This document shows positions 1 through 5,606 of a DNA stretch of 6,346 nucleotides, one piece after another. The translations under genes were made by a program, and so were the position numbers. The stretch's first letter is position 1, and each line of letters starts with the position of its first letter. Source of the DNA: a bacterium (lineage in GTDB: Bacteria; Auribacterota; UBA3054; B51-G9); contig JAOZSF010000126.1 in NCBI GenBank assembly GCA_029939815.1, forward strand, positions 1-6,346, read 5' to 3'. The notes under the pieces were generated by a model. It did not search any database and was not told the origin of the DNA. It saw only the letters and a program-made list of their open reading frames with translations.

Positions 1-2
1 AA

Positions 3-641
3 GGTGGTGGAATATATAATTACAGCAGTTTTATTTCAGATTGTGAAATAAAAGGTAATAATGCAGATGAAATCGGTGGCGGAGTCTATTGTTCACGGGG
101 CTTATTTGAAAACTGTTTGATTTTCGGAGCAAATTCAGCCAAGATCGGAGGAGGAGTTTATTCCTATAACAGTGAATTTTATAATTGTACTATTGCAGGA
201 AATTTCGCCTTATCAGCCGGCGGAGGAATAGCATGCACCAATGGAGTTAATGTTGTAAATACAATTATTTATAATAATATTGCCGCACAAGGGGCGAATT
301 GGCAGAATTATTACCCGGGCAATCCTTTTGTTTATTCTTATTGCTGCACTGTTCCAACAAATGATCTTCCTAATGATTATCAATGCATTCCTGACAATCC
401 GAATTTCATTTCTTCGGGTGTTGATTACCATTTACAGGAAACTTCGCCTTGCAGAAATTCAGGAACAAATATGGCTTGGATGATCGGTTCAACCGATTTG
501 GACGGCAATCCGAGAATTATTGGAGATAAGGTTGATATGGGATGTTATGAGTTTGTCCCTGAGCCCGGTATTTATTTATTATTTATCATTTATCAATTGT
601 TATTTATTAATTATTGCAAAAAAAAGCGCTTTTTGATATAA
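3..641 (+). CDS. Secreted parallel beta-helix protein, choice-of-anchor Q-like, with PEP-CTERM-type tail (5' partial)
   Basis: This is the C-terminal 212 residues of a larger protein; the frame is open to the left edge, so start and signal peptide lie outside the window. A GGG(I/V)-type motif recurs at residues 1, 25, 49 and 73, an exact 24-residue period, with an NC/DC-x-I-x-G-N-like strand between. This is the pattern of a right-handed parallel beta-helix. Cysteines 14, 38 and 62 share one position in the coil. The part ending TDLDGNPRI...VDMGCYEF resembles the end of choice-of-anchor Q domains. The last 28 residues are VPEP (185-188), a hydrophobic stretch (about 190-204) and KKKR, the layout of a PEP-CTERM signal that exosortase-type enzymes recognise. 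I infer export and surface attachment or release. The ligand or role is unknown. An internal TTG at 117 is not a credible start because the repeat pattern continues upstream of it. The anchor is encoded by a 7-bp DNA repeat. Confidence 0.85.
   Translation, partial: GGGIYNYSSFISDCEIKGNNADEIGGGVYCSRGLFENCLIFGANSAKIGGGVYSYNSEFYNCTIAGNFALSAGGGIACTNGVNVVNTIIYNNIAAQGANWQNYYPGNPFVYSYCCTVPTNDLPNDYQCIPDNPNFISSGVDYHLQETSPCRNSGTNMAWMIGSTDLDGNPRIIGDKVDMGCYEFVPEPGIYLLFIIYQLLFINYCKKKRFLI
569..617 (+). repeat. Degenerate 7-bp tandem repeat inside the coding sequence of the PEP-CTERM anchor
   Basis: Seven successive 7-base units can be laid end to end: TATTTAT, TTATTAT, TTATCAT, TTATCAA, TTGTTAT, TTATTAA, TTATTGC. 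Three units make 21 bases, so the protein shows a seven-residue echo, YLLFIIY then QLLFINY. The units fall almost exactly between the VPEP codons and the KKKR codons. Low base complexity alone could produce part of the match, so the phase is clear but the origin is inferred. Confidence 0.6.
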
Positions 642-671
642 TAACCGTTCTTTACTAATAATTAAAGTTAA

Positions 672-700
672 TTGAAATAGTTGATTTTATCAAGAATTAT
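672..700 (+). promoter_or_regulatory. Possible sigma-70-type promoter upstream of ptsI
   Basis: TTGAAA at 672-677 matches five of six bases of the -35 consensus. After a 17-base spacer, AATTAT at 695-700 matches four of six bases of the -10 consensus. Transcription would start near 707, leaving a leader of about 30 bases before the GTG. The region is AT-rich and chance matches are likely, so this is only a candidate. Confidence 0.22.
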
Positions 701-711
701 ATCGGCATATT

Positions 712-729
712 TCTTACTCTTACTCTTAT
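712..729 (+). repeat. Three copies of a 6-bp repeat before the ptsI start
   Basis: The hexamers are TCTTAC, TCTTAC and TCTTAT. They end seven bases before the GTG start of ptsI. The stretch is pyrimidine-rich and holds no Shine-Dalgarno-like purine tract. It is short and could be chance, but two other genes here have short tandem repeats in the same place. Confidence 0.45.
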
Positions 730-736
730 TGCGAAC

Positions 737-2557
737 GTGCAAAAACAACGACAAATAAAAGCTATCGGAACTTCTGAAGGTATTGTAATTGGCAAGGCGT
801 ATATTTTTAGCCCAATTGCCGGCGAATGCTTTGGCGTACAGAAAATCAAAATTTCAAAAGAACAGATTGATAATGAAATAAAACGATTTGAAAAAGCTCT
901 AAATAAGACACGTGATGAAATCGAAGCCGTTAGAAATGAAGCGGCAAAAAAAGCCGGACTTAAACACGCTCAAATATTTGACGCGCACCTGTTGATTCTT
1001 GAAGATAAAGTTTTTATTAGCCAAATCAAAAAATTAATTACAGAACAGCAACAAAGTGCATCTGCAGCATTTTGCTCAGTTGCAAAAGAATATTTAGAAT
1101 CCTTTGAAGGTATTTCTGATAAATATTTCCGCGAAAGAACAGCGGATGTGAAAGATGTTTTTCGCCGTTTACACCATAACATTACAGGAAAGAAAAAAAA
1201 ATCACTGGCAGAATTAAAAAGTGATGTAATTGTAATCGCGCATGATCTTTCTCCATCGGAAACTGCAACGATGCACAAAGAGCGTGTGATAGGACTGGTT
1301 ACTGAAGCCGGAGGACCGACTTCTCATACCGCAATTATGGCTCGCGCAATGGAAATTCCGGCGGTTACCGGCGCACATAATATTACAGAAATAATTCATG
1401 AAAATGATTTTCTGATTCTTGATGGTTCGGAAGGAATTATTATTATTAATCCTTCCGAAAAACAAATCGCTGAATATAAACATAAACAGCAAATTGCCAT
1501 TGAAAGAAAAGTTCGCCTGCTTACAACTAAAGATGAACCGGCAGTAACAACCGACGGACAAAGAATTTCACTCCTTGCAAATATCGAAATTCCGGAAGAA
1601 GCCGAACACGCAATAAACCAAGGGGCTGAAGGTATAGGTTTATATAGAACAGAATTTTTCTTTATGAATAGAAATGACCTTCCAAGTGAAGATGAACAAT
1701 ATGAAGCTTATGCACACGTTGCACGTGCCTGCGGAGATAAACCTGTAGTTATCCGCACGCTTGACCTTGGTGGAGACAAATTTGCGTCATCGCTTAATAT
1801 TCCTAAAGAAATGAATCCTTTTATGGGATGGCGTGCAATAAGAATGTGTCTTGAAAGAACTGATATTTTTAAAGCGCAATTACGTGCAATTCTGCGTGCA
1901 AGTGAAGTTGGAAATGTTCGCATTATGTTTCCGATGATTGCTACTGTTCAAGAAGTTCGTGCAGCAAAAAAAATCGTTGAAGAAGCAAAAAAAGAATTGA
2001 GAAATGAAGGAAAAACTTTCAACGAAAATATTCAAATAGGCGTCATGATCGAAATACCTTCCGCGGCAATGATTGCTGATATTCTTGCTGAAGAGGCTGA
2101 TTTTTTCTCCATCGGAACTAATGATTTAATTCAATATTGTCTCGCCGTTGACCGCGTAAACGAAAAAACTGCGCATATGTATGATCCCTTAAATATCGCG
2201 GTTGTACGAATGATTAAACTTGTTATTGATGCTGCACATAATGTTTCTTATACCGGCGGAAAGTGCGATAATAGTATTGAATGTCCATTTGCATGGAACA
2301 ATAATCGTAAACCAATAAAAGTCTGTGTGTGCGGCGAAATTGCTTCTGAACCAATTCTTGCATATTTATTGCTTGGTCTGGGGATAGATGAATTAAGCAC
2401 AGCTTCAATATCAATTCCCCAAAACAAGCAACTATTACGCGCGTCTTCTTATGAAACAGCACAAAATGCTGCAGCAATTGCATTAAGAAGATATAACTCA
2501 AATGATATTAAAGATTTGCTTATCAAACAAATCCTCAATTTAAATCTTGAAAAATAG
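737..2557 (+). CDS. ptsI: Phosphoenolpyruvate-protein phosphotransferase (PTS enzyme I)
   Basis: Enzyme I takes phosphate from phosphoenolpyruvate and passes it to HPr, the first step of PTS sugar uptake and signalling; it is cytosolic and works as a dimer. The 606 residues show the HPr-binding N-terminal domain, the swivelling domain with GGPTSHT and phosphohistidine H197, and the PEP-binding barrel. Barrel residues match E. coli with a constant offset of 8: R304 in GIGLYRTEF, R340 in IRTLDLGGDK, E439 in MIEIPSAA, D463 in GTNDL and R473 in AVDR. The catalytic cysteine is C532 in VCVCGE; it lies about 22 residues further on than expected because of an insert at roughly 503-526 holding C510 and C516. 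That insert explains most of the extra length over the usual 570-575 residues. GTG at 737 is chosen because no ATG exists between the in-frame stop at 659 and this codon and the protein begins normally from it; no Shine-Dalgarno is visible. No HPr gene lies within the window. Confidence 0.96.
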   Translation: MQKQRQIKAIGTSEGIVIGKAYIFSPIAGECFGVQKIKISKEQIDNEIKRFEKALNKTRDEIEAVRNEAAKKAGLKHAQIFDAHLLILEDKVFISQIKKLITEQQQSASAAFCSVAKEYLESFEGISDKYFRERTADVKDVFRRLHHNITGKKKKSLAELKSDVIVIAHDLSPSETATMHKERVIGLVTEAGGPTSHTAIMARAMEIPAVTGAHNITEIIHENDFLILDGSEGIIIINPSEKQIAEYKHKQQIAIERKVRLLTTKDEPAVTTDGQRISLLANIEIPEEAEHAINQGAEGIGLYRTEFFFMNRNDLPSEDEQYEAYAHVARACGDKPVVIRTLDLGGDKFASSLNIPKEMNPFMGWRAIRMCLERTDIFKAQLRAILRASEVGNVRIMFPMIATVQEVRAAKKIVEEAKKELRNEGKTFNENIQIGVMIEIPSAAMIADILAEEADFFSIGTNDLIQYCLAVDRVNEKTAHMYDPLNIAVVRMIKLVIDAAHNVSYTGGKCDNSIECPFAWNNNRKPIKVCVCGEIASEPILAYLLLGLGIDELSTASISIPQNKQLLRASSYETAQNAAAIALRRYNSNDIKDLLIKQILNLNLEK

Positions 2558-2623
2558 AAATATATAACCCTATTCTTAATTATAAAAATTATAGGAACTA
2601 CGGGAATTATGTTTCCATTCTCC

Positions 2624-2660
2624 AATCATTAAATCACTAAATCATAAAATCATTAAATCT
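2624..2660 (+). repeat. 8-bp tandem repeat (AATCATTA) ending 4 bases before the leuS start
   Basis: Four full units (AATCATTA, AATCACTA, AATCATAA, AATCATTA) are followed by a partial AATCT. The array fills the end of the 107-bp gap between ptsI and leuS and stops four bases (TCCT) before the ATG. There is no Shine-Dalgarno sequence, so the repeat occupies the ribosome-binding region of the messenger if transcription starts upstream. No open frame or convincing terminator was seen in the rest of the gap. Confidence 0.8.
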
Positions 2661-2664
2661 TCCT

Positions 2665-5067
2665 ATGTCCGAATCTAAATACAATCACCTTGAAATTGAA
2701 CCTAAATGGCAGAAAATATGGCTCGATAAAAAAGCCTTTGCTGCTGCTGATAACGATAAAAATAAAAAACCTGTTTACGTGCTCGATATGTTCCCATATC
2801 CGTCCGGTGCGGGACTGCATGTCGGCCATCCGGAAGGCTATACGGCAACCGACATTTTTTGTCGATTCCTCAGAATGAATGATTACAACGTCTTACATCC
2901 AATGGGATGGGACGCGTTCGGTTTGCCGGCGGAAAATTATGCCATTGAAACTGGAACGCATCCGAGAATTTCTACTGATAAAAATATCACGAGATTTAAA
3001 AAACAAATTCAATCGCTGGGCTTTTCTTATGACTGGGACAGAGAAATTGACACAACAGATCCGGAATATTTTAAATGGACTCAATGGATATTTCTTCAAC
3101 TTTTTAAAAAAGGTCTCGCTTATGAAGCGAAAATTCCCGTTAATTGGTGCCCGGAACTAAAAACTGTTCTCGCTAACGAAGAAGTCATTGACGGAAAATC
3201 CGAGCGCGGAGGGCATCCGGTTGTCAAAATGCCAATGCGCCAGTGGATGCTCAAAATTACAGCTTATGCCGAAGAGTTGTTAAATGACTTGGAAATTGTT
3301 GAATGGTCGGAACCAATTAAACTTATGCAGCGGAATTGGATTGGAAAATCTTCCGGCGCGGATGTTAATTTCCAAATTAAAGATAAGACCGAAAAAATTA
3401 AAGTTTATACAACCCGTCCGGATACACTTTTCGGCGCTACTTATATGGTGCTTTCACCTGAACACGCATTAGTTGAAAGAATAACAACAGAAAGCCAAGT
3501 GGCTGCAGTTAAAAAATATCAGGAAACCGCTTCTCATAAATCCGACCTCGAAAGAACTGAACTCGCAAAAGATAAAACCGGCGTTTTTACCGGCGCTTAT
3601 GCCATTAACCCTGTCAACAAAAAAGAAATCCCTATCTGGATTTCAGATTATGTCTTGATGAGCTACGGTACCGGCGCAATTATGTCTGTCCCCGCACACG
3701 ATCAGCGCGACTATGAGTTCGCGAAAAAATTTGATTTACCGATTGTTCAGGTTATTTCCGGAGGCAATATTGAAAATGAAGCTCACGAAGGTGATGGCGA
3801 ACTTATTAATTCCGACTTTCTGAATGGCCTCCGTGTTAAAGATTCCAAAAAGAAAATGACCGATTGGCTCGAAGAAAACAATCTCGGAAAATATGCCGTC
3901 AATTATAAACTCCACGACTGGGTCTTTTCGCGACAAAGATATTGGGGTGAACCTATTCCGATTATTCATTGCGAAAAATGCGGACTCGTGCCCGTTCCCG
4001 AAGACCAGCTTCCTGTAACTTTGCCGGAAGTTGAAAAATATGAGCCGACAGGAACAGGCGAATCTCCTCTCGCAAATATTGAAGAATGGGTGAATACAAC
4101 CTGCCCAAAATGCGGTGCTGCGGCTAAAAGAGAAACTAACACTATGCCTCAGTGGGCGGGTTCAAGCTGGTATCACCTTCGTTACGCAGATCCGCATAAC
4201 AATGAAAAATTAATTGACCCTGAAAAAGAAAAATATTGGTTGCCGGTGGATGTTTATGTCGGCGGTGCGGAACACGCGGTTCTTCATCTTTTATACGCGC
4301 GATTCTGGCATAAAGTTCTTTACGACATCGGTGCTGTTTCTTCTAAAGAACCTTTCATAAAATTGCATAATCAGGGAATGATTCTCGGCGAAGATGGCGA
4401 AAAAATGAGCAAATCACGCGGGAATGTTATTAATCCAGATGATGTTGTTAAAGAGTACGGCGCCGATTCCCTCAGACTTTACGAAATGTTTATGGGCCCG
4501 CTTGAACAGCAGAAACCCTGGAATACTCACGGAGTGGAAGGGGTTTACAGATTTCTACAGAAAGTTTGGAGATTAGTTCAGCGTGATTTCTCAGAAAATC
4601 AGGATGCTGATGTAGAAAAAGCACGGCATAAAATGATTAAAAAAGTTACCGAAGATGTTAAAAATTTCCGCTTCAATACCGCAATCAGCGCTATGATGAT
4701 TTTTACTAATGAAGCACAAAGCAAATCGGCAACACGGGATGATATTGAAGCATTATTAAAATGTCTTTCGCCTTTCGCGCCCCATCTCGCGGAAGAAATA
4801 TGGCAGAATATCGGTAACAAAACCCTGATTTGTCAGGAAAAATGGCCAACTTATGATGAAGCAAAAACCATTGACTCCACAATTCAGTTCATCGTTCAGG
4901 TAAACGGAAAACTCAGAGCAAAACTTACGGCGGAACTCAATGAAGATAAAGATAAACTTTTAAATGAGGCAAAAAATGACCCTCAAGTGTTAAAATGGCT
5001 TGAAGGAAAAACGATTATCAAAGAAATCTTTGTTCCGAATAGATTGATAAATTTTGTCGTAAAATAA
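2665..5067 (+). CDS. leuS: Leucyl-tRNA synthetase
   Basis: This class I synthetase charges tRNA-Leu with leucine in the cytosol. The 800 residues match the compact bacterial form (B. subtilis about 804; E. coli 860). The class I signature is HVGH at 52-55 and the second signature is KMSKS at 580-584. The CP1 editing domain, which hydrolyses mischarged tRNA, shows TTRPDT at 249-254 and GTGAIMSVPAHDQRD at 335-349, with D346 matching the conserved editing aspartate. Two CxxC pairs, C436/C439 and C480/C483, probably bind zinc as in Thermus-type enzymes; E. coli and B. subtilis lack them. The insert that E. coli carries just before KMSKS (the leucine-specific domain) is absent. The anticodon-binding helices and the short C-terminal tRNA-binding domain (from about 739, with QVNGKLRAK) are intact. 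The ATG fits the family start, 'xYNHxEIExKWQ'. No T-box leader is visible in the 107 bp upstream. Confidence 0.98.
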   Translation: MSESKYNHLEIEPKWQKIWLDKKAFAAADNDKNKKPVYVLDMFPYPSGAGLHVGHPEGYTATDIFCRFLRMNDYNVLHPMGWDAFGLPAENYAIETGTHPRISTDKNITRFKKQIQSLGFSYDWDREIDTTDPEYFKWTQWIFLQLFKKGLAYEAKIPVNWCPELKTVLANEEVIDGKSERGGHPVVKMPMRQWMLKITAYAEELLNDLEIVEWSEPIKLMQRNWIGKSSGADVNFQIKDKTEKIKVYTTRPDTLFGATYMVLSPEHALVERITTESQVAAVKKYQETASHKSDLERTELAKDKTGVFTGAYAINPVNKKEIPIWISDYVLMSYGTGAIMSVPAHDQRDYEFAKKFDLPIVQVISGGNIENEAHEGDGELINSDFLNGLRVKDSKKKMTDWLEENNLGKYAVNYKLHDWVFSRQRYWGEPIPIIHCEKCGLVPVPEDQLPVTLPEVEKYEPTGTGESPLANIEEWVNTTCPKCGAAAKRETNTMPQWAGSSWYHLRYADPHNNEKLIDPEKEKYWLPVDVYVGGAEHAVLHLLYARFWHKVLYDIGAVSSKEPFIKLHNQGMILGEDGEKMSKSRGNVINPDDVVKEYGADSLRLYEMFMGPLEQQKPWNTHGVEGVYRFLQKVWRLVQRDFSENQDADVEKARHKMIKKVTEDVKNFRFNTAISAMMIFTNEAQSKSATRDDIEALLKCLSPFAPHLAEEIWQNIGNKTLICQEKWPTYDEAKTIDSTIQFIVQVNGKLRAKLTAELNEDKDKLLNEAKNDPQVLKWLEGKTIIKEIFVPNRLINFVVK

Positions 5068-5107
5068 TTTTAAACACGAATTTCACAAAAAACATTTGAA
5101 AAAGATT

Positions 5108-5137
5108 ATCTCCTTCCGACTTTATGTCGGTAGAGAT
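5108..5137 (+). other. Imperfect hairpin between leuS and the small membrane-protein gene
   Basis: The inner stem CCGAC (5116-5120) pairs with GTCGG (5126-5130) around a TTTAT loop. The outer stem ATCTC (5108-5112) pairs with GAGAT (5133-5137), with a small internal loop between. It begins 41 bases after the leuS stop and ends 18 bases before the next ATG. No T-run follows, so it is not a standard intrinsic terminator. It could be a processing or stability element or a 5' leader structure; the function is not determined. Confidence 0.45.
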
Positions 5138-5155
5138 GAAAATGAAAGAAAGATA

Positions 5156-5485
5156 ATGAAAGAAGAATATTTTATATTTATATTTTTTCCGGTAATGATT
5201 TTATCTTTTATTAATTTTTATCATCACTATTTAAAATTAAGAGAGTTGTTAAGAAAATATAACAAACCAACATCTTGGATTTTATGGAGTCCTAGCTTAT
5301 TAAGAGATATTAATGAAGCTAAAAAACTAATTAAAGAACTCGGTGATTTAACAGAGGCTAAAGAAGTAAAAACGGCGCTAAGACGGACAGATATTGCTTT
5401 TATTATTATGCCGGCAGCATTTTTTGCACTGGGAATACTTCTTTTTTCTTTATTTTCTCTAAATCCGAATGTTAAATTATTTTAA
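5156..5485 (+). CDS. Small two-helix membrane protein of unknown function
   Basis: I do not recognise this 109-residue protein. Residues 5-22 (FIFIFFPVMILSFINF core) and 80-102 (IAFIIMPAAFFALGILLF core) are strongly hydrophobic and should span the membrane. The 55-60 residues between them are rich in Lys and Arg, with a likely amphipathic helix at about 50-77. By the positive-inside rule this gives a hairpin with the loop in the cytoplasm and both ends outside. The frame extends back to a TTG at 5096, but that start would take in the hairpin at 5108-5137 and add a charged, non-hydrophobic leader, so ATG 5156 is preferred; GAAAGAAAG upstream is only a weak ribosome site. A hand count of 5161-5460 gives 82 G/C in 300, about 27%, lower than the conserved genes beside it. 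That could mean a recent or fast-evolving gene, or merely Phe/Ile/Leu-rich content. Its place between leuS and rph gives no functional clue. Confidence 0.65.
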   Translation: MKEEYFIFIFFPVMILSFINFYHHYLKLRELLRKYNKPTSWILWSPSLLRDINEAKKLIKELGDLTEAKEVKTALRRTDIAFIIMPAAFFALGILLFSLFSLNPNVKLF

Positions 5486-5514
5486 ATGATCTTTAATTTG
5501 ACTTTGCACAGAAA

Positions 5515-5542
5515 CTGAACGGCAATTGCTGTGTTCTATAAC
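5515..5542 (+). promoter_or_regulatory. Possible promoter upstream of rph
   Basis: TATAAC at 5537-5542 matches five of six bases of the -10 consensus. CTGAAC at 5515-5520, 16 bases upstream, is a poor -35 (three of six). If used, transcription would begin near 5549 and the leader would contain the whole 7-bp repeat before rph. It is a weak candidate only. Confidence 0.2.
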
Positions 5543-5570
5543 AAATAATCCTCCTTCGGCGGATATTCGA

Positions 5571-5603
5571 CGAATAACAAATAACGAATAACTATTAACT
5601 ATT
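5571..5603 (+). repeat. 7-bp tandem repeat (CGAATAA) ending 3 bases before the rph start
   Basis: The units run CGAATAA, CAAATAA, CGAATAA, CTATTAA and a partial CTATT, followed by CCA and the ATG of rph. Read on the other strand the first three units are TTATTCG, TTATTTG and TTATTCG, which share TTATT with the 7-bp units inside the PEP-CTERM gene at 569-617. No Shine-Dalgarno sequence is present between the array and the ATG. Confidence 0.75.
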
Positions 5604-5606
5604 CCA

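Noticed and set aside
621..634. Perfect palindrome AAAAAGCGCTTTTT at the end of the surface-protein gene, possible terminator.
   Set aside because: The stem would be five A-T pairs around a four-base loop, which is too weak. The bases also encode the KKKR tail needed for the sorting signal.
970..1561. Minus-strand open frames of 102 and 115 residues opposite ptsI.
   Set aside because: They lie wholly inside the strongly conserved ptsI frame, have low-complexity, unlikely protein sequences, and show no start context.
2569..2595. Possible hairpin after ptsI (CCTAT...ATAGG with inner AATT/AATT).
   Set aside because: The stems are short and AT-rich, there is a four-base bulge and no T-run follows. 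It is not convincing as a terminator.
2690..3472. Three plus-strand frames (62, 93 and 62 residues) inside leuS.
   Set aside because: They are out-of-frame shadows of leuS, whose own frame contains all the synthetase motifs.
5075..5092. Two 9-base units (CACGAATTT, CACAAAAAA) after leuS, similar in style to the other repeats.
   Set aside because: There are only two copies and they differ at several positions, so chance cannot be excluded. It also lies far from the ATG at 5156, unlike the other arrays.
5550..5564. CTCCTTCGGCGGA-like hairpin with a TTCG loop upstream of rph.
   Set aside because: Only about three base pairs form in any register, and no T-run follows.
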